Source: Chondrosia reniformis (taxonomy: Eukaryota; Porifera; Demospongiae; Chondrillida; Chondrillidae). Taken from it: a DNA stretch of 64,000 nt. The position numbers and the translations under genes were made by a program. Below are positions 48,776-62,000 of this stretch, one piece after another. Numbering within the stretch: the first letter of the stretch is position 1; each line of letters starts with the position of its first letter. The notes beneath the pieces are model-generated. The model was not told the DNA's origin. It worked only from the letters and a program-made list of their open reading frames with translations, and ran no database searches. The DNA lies in NCBI GenBank assembly GCA_947172415.1, contig OX359197.1, positions 6,821,673-6,885,672 on the forward strand. The letters run 5' to 3'.

Positions 48776-50270
48776 TTAGCACTTGAGAGATATTAATGTT
48801 TTTCCACTCAATTAGATACAAACCATGCTACCATCTGACACACTGCCTGCAAGCAAAATTAAAAAATTCTTCCACCTTACCAGCACATACTGGAGTAGGT
48901 ATAAGCAAATGGATGGTTTCTGGGAATAGAGCACTTCCTTGTGCCAGCATTAGTGAGGAGTCAACTGGTATATCCAGCAGATAGGGAACATTACTTCACT
49001 ACCTAAATTTCAAAACACATGCAGATGATAACATTTCTGAAATCTACCTTCTGATCGTAGCTGAGGTATGTCCCTATATACTGTATACACCTTATAAGGA
49101 GAAGAAGGGAACGGGTGGAGTTGTGATATCGGTGGCTAAGGAGTGAGAGGGGAAAATCCTATTCCAATTCTACAGTTTGAATGCATTATCTAGTCATAGT
49201 CATCACATATGATGGTAAACATGTAAAAAAGCTTCTAAGAGAAATATTGATTTATCATCAGGATGTAATCGTAAAAGTCTCCCATTCAGAGTACACAAGT
49301 CTGGGTTGGCTGTGGAGGACAAGGTAAACGGACAAGCCATGTAAGGACCACTAATATAGAGCTGTCAAAATTCAGTGTTGACTGTTAACCACATCATCTC
49401 CCTTCATTACAGACAGTCAGTCTGGTCTGGCCCAACATTATCAGGACATGCAATCTAGAGATGACCTTTGACACAAGTCGTCCAAGGCTTGGAGACCCTG
49501 TAGAAAGATTTGATGACTATTGCATGCAAACTATCTTGGTTCTTAAAATGGAATACAATTTAATCACTACTTAAGAATGTGACTTTTCCTTATCAGTTAA
49601 CTAGGGACTGATTATAATATACTAAATAAAATATTACAGTTACAGTTACATTTATAATATAATAATGACTTCCAATATAATACAGGTATATAGAAACTCA
49701 AACTACACTAAATCTAGTAATCTTATTTTATCCTTTAGGGAATACTCCCTCTTCACTAGAGGCCAGAGACCATGAATATCATTAACTAAATAAGCAAATA
49801 AACATATTTCACAAGACCACACTATTCCCATTAAACCCCAACAACTTCCAAATGGCACAGCTGGCAAACCCAAATGGCTTCTAGATTCTCACTAACTAGT
49901 ACACAGTGAGAGCTCCACAATTGACTGACTAGAATACTGAGAATGTAGAATACAGTATAGGATGCATATACGTAGTCGCATAACTAGAAGATTATCTGTT
50001 ATATTGTTGAATTCCACTAGTAAGATTGTGTAGATTATAAAAATGTATACAATCTTATTTGCACTAAAAAACTTATGTCTATTCTATTCAAAACTATCAA
50101 ACTTTAATAATTTTCCTCACAATACTCCAATTTGTAATCATGACTGTCATGTTTTTATAATAATAAATAAATAAAAATGATAAATAAATAAAAATGTACA
50201 TACATACGTATCTTACTGATATACTTAGTGACTATATACGATATGTGGGATAAAGACTTACACTGTCTAT
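48776..50270. other. Intergenic sequence downstream of TMEM14
   Basis: AT-rich sequence without a recognisable gene. An A-rich TAAATAAATAAAAATG duplication lies near 50160-50195. Confidence 0.5.
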
Positions 50271-51400
50271 CTAAGCTAATACATAGAAAACCACAAGTCT
50301 TATAACTTGGAGCAAACTGCAGAAAAGAAACAATATACACGGTTAACTGAATTAGAGCTTGAAAACAAGCATTTTGAGATATAAGGAAGGTTTGAGGGAT
50401 GCAATTGTATAATGTCAGTTTCCATGACAACCTACCTAAGCCCAGCTGTGAGTCCAGCTGGCATCATCTTGCCAGAGTTATAGAACCTGTAACCCATGAG
50501 GGCAAACAGGCCGCCTGACACAACTGCAGAGGAAGGAGAGAATTAGCTGTGAGAACTGATATGAGGAAACAATTAATCCATTCATATTAACAGGTGGTCA
50601 CTCATCAATCTGTCCAAACTCAAACACTCAGTCCACAAGTTGTCACTCGTCCATCTGTCCACACTCAAACACTCAGTCCACAAGTTGTCAGTCATCCATC
50701 TGTCCACACTCAAACACTCAAACACTCAGTCCACAAGTCGTCACTCATCCATCTGTCCACACTCAAACACTCAGTCCACAAGTCATCACTCATCCATCTG
50801 TCCGCACTCAAACACTCAGTCCACAAGTCATCACTCGTCCATCAGTTCAAACTCATAGAGCCACTGAGTTCAGTGGATTGTTATAATACAGTTTCCGCCC
50901 CTTCTAATTGGAGAGGATTTTCCCCTTGATAAAGCTAAGAATGTGATTCATATGATCTTATATAACTCACTGAGGGAGACAAGATAATCTTTTGGATTCT
51001 GGCTCATTCGATAGGCACCGAATGCAATGATCGAGGAAAACAAACCTCCCATTGCCAAAGACATCGTGCTACCTAAAAGACAATCATAAAATACCTTAAT
51101 CGCTACTTACGACACAACTTTAAAAAAATATGAAAATCCAATCGCGCGCCCTCCCTGCTTATAAGGAGATATATCTGTGGGTACGTTTAAACAATACTCA
51201 ACTTTATAGAATACATTATAATAAACAAAGCTTAACATGTAAATATATAGCATATCGACAAGCAGGAAACGCCCTCTGGATTCCCGCCCTACGAGTGGAA
51301 TGGATGGAAAAGCAGTAAACTAACCAGCTTTTACATAACCCATAACTCCGCCGAAAAATACAATTGCAGCATAACCATAAGAAATAATATCGGTCGCCAT
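50271..51400 (-). CDS. TMEM14: TMEM14 family small membrane protein
   Basis: Exons (minus) 51400-51325, 51072-50971, 50523-50436 and 50316-50271 give a 103-residue protein, typical for the family (about 100-115). It reads MATDIISYGYAAIVFFGGVM and GYVKAG, then AMGGLFSSIIAFGAYRMSQ, VSGGLFALMGYRFYNSGKMM, PAGLTAGL and the hydrophobic end SLLQVIRLVVFYVLA. Gly-rich hydrophobic helices and the GYRFYNSGK-MPAGL block are diagnostic. Vertebrate TMEM14C acts in the inner mitochondrial membrane in porphyrin transport during haem synthesis; other paralogues differ, so function here is inferred only to family level. It lies 246 bp downstream of the syntaxin gene on the same strand. Confidence 0.92.
50594..50855. 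repeat. 45-bp minisatellite (about 5-6 copies)
   Basis: Units contain ATCCATCTGTCCACACTC, AAACACTCAGTCCACAAG and TCATCACTC. It lies in TMEM14 intron 2. Confidence 0.93.
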
Positions 51401-51646
51401 TTTGTTTGTATCTCTACTTCAAACAAACACTATACACGTGTGAGGCGTTGTTGTGGCGGGGCCGCCTTTGTAGCCATGCTACATAGCGTCACGATAACTC
51501 CGTATACCAGTCCGTAATTCTTTAGGAAAATACAATCAAAAACTAGACAAATATGGACAAGACAGTGTCTTATGACAATATAAAAGTAAAAGATATCAAG
51601 AAGAACAACAAGGCGTTTCCATGGTCACCAAGAAACCAAATCTAAA

Positions 51647-54600
51647 TTATTTATGTCCTTGTCCTTTGCCACAGGCATCCTGGACACCAATACATACGCC
51701 AGCAACTATAGCTATTATGATAATAAGAAGGATGATAATACAAGTGACCACCATACAGATTTTCAACTTTGTATTCTTTTTCTACAATAAAGAAAAGAAA
51801 ACTCAATCAATCAATCAACATCACAAAGAACGTTAAATCCCCAATCCTGGGGGTCGATCTGTATACAAATAAAGAAGGAAAGTGTTCTAAGTTAAATGTT
51901 CCCATACATGCAGGGTGTAATAATTATGTACCACAGGAAGAAAATACTTTAAATACTATTTCTCAGAGAATTGTTGTATTGTTTCATACATGAAAAGGAT
52001 TCACAGACGATCAAGATAAAGAAAAAGACAAAGACTCCCAGGATCACTGATGAAGGGTGGAATTCCCAGAAACGGCTGTCTGACCCAGTGGAGAAGAAGA
52101 TGAAAGAAGGGAAAAGAAGGAAGAAAAGACTCCTGTATCTTCATCCAAAGCTCTCTTCAGGTTTAGTTCCCCTATAGGCTCTATTACTGAATAGGCATAT
52201 AGCATGTAGGAAAATGGTATCTTAGATTTTTTCATGCCAACAAAATCACAAAATATTACAGGAGAATGCACATGTATACAGATGCTTACCTTTAAGACAG
52301 CAGCAGACTGTAATTCTCCTTTCCCCTTTTCAACATGAGTGCCAGCTTCGTCTATATTGTCTGAAATTAGATCTAAGAAAAATTTGGCGCAGTTAGAAGA
52401 AATCCCTATCATCTAAGGAGCTATCATATCTTTTCATACTTATCTGATCCCCTTGTTCGATCACTTGCATTTGGAGGTTTCTCGTAATGTCATTCAAGTC
52501 TGTAATGTTTGTAAGGAGATCTTGCATTCTCTCATTTCTATATCGTATATCTCTTCTCTGGTCCTCCATTGTCAAACTGCAGAAAGTGGGGCACAGATAA
52601 AGTGTTCAGATATAACATTTTTACACTGCTGAGATAAAAGTTGTGAATAATAAGCACTACACACACTTAATCGAATGGGACACCATTAGAGCTATTGGAA
52701 ATATTATTGATATTCAATTTCACATTTATCAATTCATAGAAGCAAAATTGAAAAGGATCTATATATATGCTAATTTCAAATTGAAGAATTTTAGTGCATT
52801 AAGTTCTCCATTTATAGTATACTATGTCTGAGCCTATACTATATTTAGTATACTAGGAGCTTATGCTAGCCGGATGATACTTAGTATACTAGGAGCCTAT
52901 ACTAGTATACTAAAGGGCTTGTACTAAACGTACACATCCTGCTGCCTGGGTTGACTCTGAATAAGAGTTGATCTGTCGTCCTCATCCTCATCTCCCTCTC
53001 CAAACGGGTTGGAAGACATTACTTCTCTCTCTTTGGATACCCTCTCAAATTCCTATAAAGGTAACATTGGAAAAGATTCGGTTAAGAAAAGACATCAACT
53101 ACTACATCCATATTAATGTACACATTTGGCAACTCTCTCGATCTACATTTAATTATTAAATTTTTAATATCAAAGACCATATGTGCAAGCTTGATATATA
53201 CTTTAGAGTACATTGCTTGCCTTGAGTGTTTTTTATCAACTTGATGTCATATAGGACTTTTCTAAAAGATTATTTTATATATCATTTTACACTCAATACT
53301 TGACTGTTTTGATAATTCAATTGACTGGCATTTGAACTAATTAAGCAGCTTCTTCTTAAAATGATTTTGAATACACTAACCTTGCTGAGCCTCTGAAAGT
53401 CCTTCACATAATCACTCATTCCTCTACTGTAGTTCTCGGCCAGGCGTACTTGCCCAACCTGAACAGATGAAAATAACAGCAAATACCAAAATGTTGAACA
53501 CTGCTTGTAATCTTTAAGATGGTACATCTTTCAACTCTGAGCATCTATAGTTTTTATAGATGCTCAAAGAGTTGAAAGATGTACTATCTTAAAGATAAGT
53601 TAGATGCAGTTAGAAGAAATCCTTATTCTATTACTACTTGTAGTATATGCATCTTTATAATGTTTTAGGTCAACTTTAGATTGGTTAATAGTGCAGGTAC
53701 AACTTCAGATTGGTTAATAGTGCAGGTACAACTTCAGAAGAATCTGTTACTCACCCAGTTGAGTTATTTCAGTTATGTGTGCACTTACATTTCCTGGTTC
53801 AACGGCTGCCTGTAGATTTCCACATGTTTTGGCAAACGTTTGAACCTGCTGGAGCAGTGAAGTCATAATTTGCTGAATCTGGGCCCTCAGTCCCTCCGAA
53901 TCCTGTGGCGATCCAATCTGCTTCATCAGTGATTCCATTCTCTCTTCACATACAAGGAACACAAATAATTTAACCCACCATTTTCAACATACTACATCTA
54001 CAAGAACATTGTGTGATGCAGGGCAAATTTAAACAGTTTTAAATTAAAGATTTAATTGGGATTGACCTCAGTAAATATTTATCAGTAGAAGGTCTACATG
54101 CAGAGACTTAGCCATCATTATATTTCATAGAGTATTATTACATACAATAAAGGGCAACTTCCATATCAACTGAACACAGTGGGACTGGAGGCTGCTATGG
54201 CAACAGGACTGAAGGCTGCTATGGCAACAGGACTGGAGGCTACTATGGCAACAGGACTGGAGGCTACTATGGCAACAGGACTGGAGGCTACTATGGCAAC
54301 AGGACTGGAGGTTACTATGGCAACAGGACTGGAGGCTGCTATATCAACAGGACTGTAGGCTGCTATGGCAACAGGACTGAAGGCTGCTATGGCAACAGGA
54401 CTGGGTGCTGCTATGGCAACAGGACTGGAGGCTACTATGGCAACAGGACTTCAAGCATCTTTAGGTATGTCAGAGTGTAAAGGTACATTAAAGAATACTA
54501 AAGAATCTCACGTAAATTGCTTTTGATGTCATTGCCTTCTCTCCGAGCACGGTTACTGACTTGATCAAAAGTGACTAGAGAAGGAACAGAAGAACTATCA

Positions 54601-55681
54601 GAATCAGTTAGCTGATAAGAATATTCATATGGTATAGTCCAGACATGTAATCTGAAATGCTACACAACAGATTTATCAAAGAACTCCACCACTGTTTGCT
54701 ACCATTAACTTTAATCAATTTACAAGGAGTGAGAAAAATACCATATTAGGGGAAAAGTCTTTCCTACAATAATACAGACAAGAAGTTGGTCAAACGGTCA
54801 TTATTAAATATTGTAACAGGAAAAAAGGAAGATTGCGAAAAAAAGATTTCAAACGAATGGGTCAGGTGATATTGATGAGTACACGATTGCAATGAAAACT
54901 TGCTGAATCAGTTTATTTTTGAGTAATCAATCAAGTGCGCTTTCTGCTCAGTAAATAGACTCTATGTACTTATCTGTTCAGTACAACACTAATTGGAAGA
55001 TCTTGACATACGTGGGAGCTTCCATGACAGGCAAATTGGAGTCAGTAGTTGTTACTAAACATCGGTTAGTACGATTAAGCTACAACGGAAAACCTTCACA
55101 AGTAAAGTACTTCCTACCCGTTCTTCTAGTGCTACGAGAGTGTTCAGTTGCCGCCGAATACGGAGCGTCCATACTATATACCGGTATTTAATACTTGCAT
55201 GTTGTAATATCTCATCTTGTAATATAAATGGCCGATATATTCTAGTAGGCGTTTAGCATGCAATGCGGTCTGCCAAAGCCGTCGGTTATTTCGTTTGCTT
55301 GAGCGATATAGCGATATTAAGTGCAGGAACAAGCTTAAGGAGATTATGCTGCGAGGAGCAGCATTTATATCAGTTGGAGAGTGCTCTCGCATGTTTTTGT
55401 TGTGAGTGTTTTAGCGTTATCTTTGCGCTTGATCCACTTCGCGACCAAACGGAGAAGTCTTATAAGATTGGAACTGAGATCTACGTATCTATCGCAAATT
55501 GGAGGCCAAAATGTTTGCCCAACTATATAGCTCAACCATTGCAAGTGGATTAATGCATGCTTGTACATTACCACTGATTCTTCTGCTTACCAGTTCTCCT
55601 TCTCTCTTGAGCAACTAGACCTGTCTTGACAGACAGGCCCACGTTAGAATCCATACTACCGTACTTCGTTGTAGTAGCCAT
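51647..55681 (-). CDS. Qa-SNARE syntaxin (STX7/STX12-like)
   Basis: A membrane-anchored fusion protein; most similar in layout to endosomal syntaxins. Exons (minus): 55681-55591, 54574-54512, 53943-53789, 53458-53381, 53052-52934, 52576-52440, 52372-52290, 51781-51647; 286 residues. The N-terminal part forms the predicted Habc bundle (DSEGLRAQIQQIMTSLLQQV, VKDFQRLSKEFERVS). The SNARE motif begins near residue 178 (RNERMQDLLTNITDLNDI), has the zero-layer Gln in MQVIEQGDQI and continues DNIDEAGTHVEKG. A transmembrane helix (CMVVTCIIILLIIIAIVAGV, about residues 250-270) is followed by a short lumenal tail. An acidic stretch GEGDEDEDD separates the two parts. All exon phases close. It is divergent from the strumpellin gene. 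Confidence 0.93.
52028..52230 (-). mobile_element. Dispersed repeat family R1, longest copy
   Basis: Reverse orientation: GATGAAGGGTGGAATTCCC, CTGTCTGACCCAGTGGAG, CATCCAAAGCTCTCTTCAGG, TAGTTCCCCTATAGGCTC and GTAGGAAAATGGTATCTTAG. It lies in the last intron of the syntaxin gene. Confidence 0.88.
52814..52912. repeat. Cluster of TAGTATACTA palindromes
   Basis: A 12-bp palindrome at 52814-52825 and 10-bp palindromes at 52846-52855, 52882-52891 and 52903-52912, linked by GGAGCCTATACT-like spacers. In the syntaxin intron before the exon ending at 52934. Confidence 0.9.
53511..53595. other. Near-perfect long hairpin in syntaxin intron
   Basis: Arms 53511-53549 and 53555-53595 pair almost completely around the 5-base loop GTTTT, with one mismatch and a 2-base bulge. 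The exon ending at 53381 and the one ending at 53789 flank it. The very short loop favours a foldback element over a conventional pre-microRNA. Confidence 0.88.
54179..54452. repeat. 24-bp minisatellite (about 11 copies)
   Basis: The unit is AGGACTGGAGGCTACTATGG followed by CAAC, with GCTGCT variants. In the syntaxin intron upstream of the exon starting at 53943. Confidence 0.94.
54575..55590. other. Syntaxin intron 1, nothing else recognised
   Basis: Short open frames on both strands (for example near 54964-55191 and 55263-55553) show no family resemblance. Confidence 0.5.
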
Positions 55682-56058
55682 TTTTCGCTTTGCTCCAGTC
55701 ACATGATTGTTCAATCATAGATAAAATGGCGAACCTGCTGGGATAATTGTCTTCTGAGCGAAGAGCAAGTTTTTGTCAATTTCATTAGGTAGGTCAGAAT
55801 GCTGTTATGTGTAGCAAAATACATACGCATTGTGAAGGTGACGGATAAGAAATGCAATTGCACAAGTGATGCTCCACGCGCGCGGAACGCGTAGTCTACG
55901 CACGTACACACTGCTGTGGATCTAGATATATAAGATTTACAGTAAATATACACTTTACTGCTCCAGTATATATATATATATGTTTAAGTTTCGCTTTATT
56001 AGTATAATTATTATCGTCTATCAGTTTGGTGCTGTAGCAAAGGACAGGGGGTAGCAAG
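55682..56058. promoter_or_regulatory. Divergent promoter region of syntaxin and strumpellin genes
   Basis: 377 bp separate the two start codons. It contains AAAATGGCG at 55722-55730, which also opens a six-codon plus-strand frame (MANLLG), a CpG-rich GCGCGCGGAACGCG at about 55877-55890 and a TA-rich run near 55970. Shared promoter use is inferred from spacing. Confidence 0.5.
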
Positions 56059-59000
56059 ATGACCTCATCAATGGACTTTCTTGCTGAGAACAATATCTGT
56101 GGTCAAACCATCCTCAAACTCGTGAGCAGAGGGAATGCAATCATGGCCGAGCTCCTCCGTCTGGCAGACTTTATTCCTCCAGTGTTTCGACTGGCCTCCA
56201 AAGAAGAAAAGGAACTGTACCATTTCATACTTCCAGACTTTACCTTCTTTAACAAACCGGACTACTTTGATCTCGGAATCAATACAAACCCAGTAAGTCA
56301 CACGTGGTTCTGTTGCAATCTTCTCCTCTCTATCCAATAATTGTACAAACTGTGTTCCCAGACATGTGTATTATAGTAGATATATGGGTTTCTTATAGAA
56401 AATGGGGAAATATAATATATACGTATATAAAGAGGCAAGCTAGGTCAATATGTTTCTTTGCTATAAAAAATATTTTCTTTAAGGGAAGGGCCCTCCCCTG
56501 CCCCTCCCCTGCCCCTCCCCTGCCCCTCCCCTGCCCCTCCCCTGCCCCCCCCCTAAATATTGCTAACAGTTTTGAATAAGGATACAGATATTCATTTTTG
56601 TCTTCTTCTCTTCCAATTTGATCTGAAGGATGTAGAGGAAAGGGAGGAAGGCTTCAAGGAGACACATCTTGAAATTGTGACGCGATTCTACAAAATGTTT
56701 GAAAGTATATATCGCTACATCACAGACCTTAACAGGTACAACTTCTGAGCTATACTTCAATCTCCATCTCCATCACAATCACTATCTCCATCACTATCTC
56801 CATCACTATCTCCATCACTATCTCCATCACTACCTCCATCACTATCTCCATCACTACCTCCATCACTATCTCCATCACTATCTCCATCTCCATCTCCATC
56901 AAAATCACTATCTCCATCACTATCTCCATCTCCATCACAATCACTATCTCCATCACTATCTCCATCATCATCTCCATCACTACCAAGTACTAGAGTAGTC
57001 TGTTTCCAGGTTCCTAGGTGACTTAGAGGAAGGAGTATTTGTGCAACAAACCTTGGAGATTGTTTTGTTCAATGAAGATGGCAAGCAGCTGCTGGTATGT
57101 ATGGTACTACAGCTTCTGGCGTATAGACCTTGACACTATGCTGTTGCAGACCAGTTGTGTATTGCATGAGAGCTGCACCTCATTCCTCTGCTAGACCGAG
57201 GCGGTGTATCTCTACGGAGCCATGCTGCTCATTTTGGACCAGAAGGTGGAAGGACCAATTAGAGAGCGAATGATTGTCACTTACCACAGACATGCTACTG
57301 GTAACACCTCGGTGTCCGACACCAACATTGAGGATGTGTGTCGGCTCCTCCGTTCCACCGGTTACCAGCAGCACCCAACCGTCAAGCGGCCACCAAACTA
57401 TCCGGAAAACTTTTTCAGGTACAATCTCTTCAAGTAGTTTACATGTAGCTACGTAGATCAAAGAACTAGTCTGATTTGCCACACCTTAATAGCAATTGTG
57501 CAACAATAGGGTATGATTTCGTCAGACTAAGTAGGAGCTTGGATAAAATGGCTGCCTTTTTGCTCTGGTTGCCTGATATATGGAAGTGACCTTAAAATAG
57601 AATTGCTTGGGTACCGAGTTTGAATGTGAAATTTTGGGACTTTCCCTTATTGTTAGCTGAAAGTGGCAAAGGAGTGCATTTCTGCTTCCAGTTGTTAGCC
57701 CTAATTGTCTCATATAATCACTGCTGTCGCTTCTAGTTCCATGTATTCCAGCCATGTTGGTTCTGTGTACTGTTACAGTTTGTTGTCTGTCATTGTAGCC
57801 GGGTTCCATGCTCTGACACCTTCATTCGAATGGTGATTGGTCGACTGAGATCAGATGATATTTACAATCTCATAGCACGTTACCCCAACCCGGAGCACCG
57901 GAGCACAGCCCTCGCCTCCCAGGCGGCCATGTTGTACGTGATTCTCTTCTTTGCTCCCGACATCCTTCAGACCCAGCAAGCTCAAATGAGAGAAATTGTT
58001 GACAAACACTTTCCAGATAACTGGGTACAGTCTATGTTTACAAACACTATACATATATGTCTATACACGATTGCACAATTTCTTGAGCATCAACCACACT
58101 TTTCAACTATAGTTAGTAAGTCTATAGCTGCATGCATGCAATTCTGATGCTCAAGATATATAATTATTATGACCACAACGGGTATCCCATAGTATATCTG
58201 TAGATGAATATTAGATTAAACTGCTCACTGGGAGATCTTTAAGTCATGAATATCATTATGTATGCATGTGTACATATTTTTATTTACTGCACTATTCCAC
58301 TCACTATATGCGTGTAGCATCTTTACTGCATTCTGATTAACCAAGGTCTTGATAAACATGATATTATGCAATGTTGTTGGTTGCCATGGCTACAGGTAAT
58401 ATCCTTATACATGGGTAGCACAGTAAACCTAATAGATGCCTGGGAGCCCTACAAGGCCGCCAGGACAGCTTTGAATAACACACTTGATCCGATGAACATC
58501 GATGGGCTGGTAGTCCGACACTCCAAGAAGGTCAAATCACTCAATAACACTGTTCTCGGGTACCTCAGGGAAGGGACCCTGACGGACGATTATGTGCTGG
58601 ACCACATTCCCAACCTCATGAATACGATTAGAGAATGTAATGTGACCATCAGATGGTACATAGTACACACTGCTCCAAGTAAGAATGGTTCTCTTCTGTG
58701 GTATTTAATTAATAATTAATTAATCATGTTTGCCTTGGATTAATTAAATACCCTTTGGAAGAAGGATTTTTGAGAAGATTGTTTGAATGAAACGGAAATC
58801 TCAGTTCACTTTCTAGCTATTGTACAGACTTCTTCTTTTAATTTGTTCATTTTCAACATCTTTACCTCATTCTAAAATGATAAAATCCTCTCACTTTCTC
58901 AAAGCTGCCGAGCACCACAAGAAAGCCAAGGGAATTAGAGATGGAATTTTGTTGACTTTTGATAGTCAAGCTTTGTTTCAGCTTCTCCTCAATACATCTC

Positions 59001-62000
59001 AGTATGAATTTCTTCTTAAAGAGGTAATCTTGATATACATACATATATATGTGATATATGTATGGATATATAATGTGTTGTTCCTCTCCCCCTCCCCCTC
59101 CCCCTCCCCCTCCCCCTCCCTCTTCCACTCTGTCAGATGTTTAACAGGCTGATGAAGGAAAAGCAGACCAAGTGGGAAGGCTACCAGAAGGAAGGAGTGG
59201 AGAGGATGATAGAGTTGGCTGATGTCTTTTCGGGTACCAAGCCTCTCACAAGAGTAGAGAAAAATGGTATGACTGCCCTTATCTCTCAGCTAACCACAAT
59301 TATTGACTAGAGGGTGCACTTTATTATTAATTTGATTGGTCCATTAGATCACCTTCAAGGATGGTTCAGAGAAATGTCCAATCAGATTGGATCTCTTAGC
59401 TATGAAGACTTCACTTCAGCAGGAAGAAAGATTATGCAGCTTCATCAGGCTCTAGAAGAGGTGGGCGTGTCCTCATGCAGTTCCAACCCACTTCCCCAAC
59501 CTACACCTCTGCTCTGTTGTGTACAACATAGTAACAGTTATTCTTCAAGCATCAGAGTATTGTAGTCGTGTGGTGTTACACTTTCAGATGTGTTATTTGT
59601 TTGCCATCATAGTTTGTTTATTTATTTGTTTATTTGCTCCTAGGTGCTTGAGTTTCATGGGCTGGAGAACAACATGCAAGTCAAGCAGTTTCTAGCTGAC
59701 ACTAGACAGTACCTCATACAAATGTTGCGAACCATAAATGTCAGAGAGGAAGTTTTGATTACTCTTCAACAAGTGGCAGACCTCTCGTATGCATGGATCT
59801 TGATAGACAGGTCTGTCCACCTCCCTATCCATCCACCCATCCACCCATCCACCCATCAATACATCCACCTATCCATCCACCCCCCTATCCACCCACCCAT
59901 CCATCCATCCACCTATCCACCCACCCATCAATACATCCACCTATCCACCCACCTATCCATCCATCCACCTATCCACCCACCCCATCAATACATCCACCCA
60001 TATTTTTATATTTATCTTGTCCTTACCCGCTCAGTTACACTCCCAACATGCAAAAGGGTATTCAGAAGGACCCTAGGCTTGTTATCAAACTGAGAGCCAC
60101 CTTCCTCAAGTTGGCCTCTGGTATGGAGCTGCCTCTCACACGCATCAATGAAGCTAAAAGCAAAGATCTCGAGTCTGTCTCCGCCTACTACTCACAGGAG
60201 CTAGTGGCCTACGTAAGGAAGGTCCTTCAAATCATCCCTCACACCATGTTTGAACTGTTGGACCAGATTATCGAGATTCAGACCAGTCAAATGGCAGAGA
60301 CTCCCATGAAACTGCTGAAAGAGGACATGAAGAGGTATGCCCAACTAGATCTGAGAAGAAGGGTGGCGGAACTCACCAACAAGATTGCCATCTTCACTGA
60401 AGGAATGTTGTTGATGAAAACTACACTTGTAGGAGTTATTAAAGTAGGTCTATTGTACCGTGTATATGTATGTAACAATATACATACAGTGTCACCTGCT
60501 TAATATACTGCCGGATAATAGGCCAAACTGTTAAACCGTACGATTTATGCAACAATATACATATATACAGTACAAGTAAGGTATGTGTATATATATATTA
60601 GATACGTAGTTCAGTACAGTTTATATGGGTAGGTACTATAATATGTGTACATATATTGGATTTAGTTCCCTATAGGCTTTACTTTAGAACAGATCGATGT
60701 AGCATGTTGAAAAATGGTGTGTTAGATTATTTATGCAATGGGCTGTATAGTGAAGATCTCTCCTATGACAAGCGTATATAAAAGCCAAAAGTACATTTTG
60801 GCTGTTGGAACCAGCATAAGTGACATATATCCATAAATGTGAGAGTGTGATTTCTGTCATACTATGAAGTCTTCATATGTTATAGTGAAACAAAGGGACT
60901 AATTATGTGAGATTTCCACTTACACATTAGCAGCGGACAAATATGGAATTGTATTTCTTTCCTTTCAGGTTGACCCAAAGCGTCTGTTGGAAGACGGGAT
61001 TCGAAAGGAGTTGGTTTTTCAAGTTTCCAAGTGTCTTCACGAAGGACTGATTTTCAATCCCAGAGCTAAGGCAACTGAATTGGAAGCGAAACTGGGAGCT
61101 CTTAAAAGCCGAATGAATGGGTTCAGAAGGTCATTCGAATACATTCAAGTGAGCTGATCTAGTAGTGTTGCTCTGTGGAGTTGATAAAGATGAATAATTT
61201 AGACATCTTTTCCTCTTGGTTGACATCCGGAAATGCAAACCTAAGGAAACATACAAGTTGAATAATTAGGGAAAAGAAAGAGCTTTGGATGTTGACATAG
61301 TATTTTATACAGAATGCAGTGCCCTACGTAGTTACTAGTTTTTATGGACACAGTATGTGTATAATGAAAGGGACTGTTAATTTCACAATACCTGTATAAG
61401 GCTATCATGTAATATGGGTAATATATTATGTAATACATACGTACCATCAGTCATCCATATTACATCTATACATAGCGAAAAGTTTTCACTGGATGTTAAT
61501 TAATATGATTTTGGCCTACACAGATTGTTGTCTTAAATATTTAAGTAACTCTAGTCATGCGTGTGATTGTCTAGGATTACGTAAGCATCTATGGACTTAA
61601 GATTTGGCAGGAAGAAGTATCGAGGATCATCAACTACAATGTGGAACAAGAGTGCAACAGCTTCTTGAAAACCAAAGTTGAGGATTGGCAGTCGGTGTAC
61701 CAGTCTCGTACCATCCCCATTCCCAAATTCATGCCAGTCGGAGATGGTTCCGTTACATTCATTGGACGACTTGCTTATGAGATCCAGCGAATCACTGACC
61801 CAAAGTACGTAAGATACAATTGTGTGACCTTAAGTTTTGCAGAATATTTATTTTTCATTCAAAGCTATGAAAGTTTTATAAATGTACATACGTACATCTA
61901 CTTTAGGTCATTGATCTAAGAGAATGTTGCTTTAGATATTTGTGTGTAGTTTAACTCTTTCATCAAATCAGAACCTTACCTAGTACAGACAGGTTCACAT

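Noticed and set aside
53511-53595. Canonical pre-microRNA
   Set aside because: A 5-base loop and nearly full complementarity do not fit usual animal precursors; kept only as a hairpin.
56699-56998. His/Leu/Tyr repeat protein and reverse Met/Glu/Val repeat protein
   Set aside because: These are simple-sequence repeats inside a strumpellin intron.
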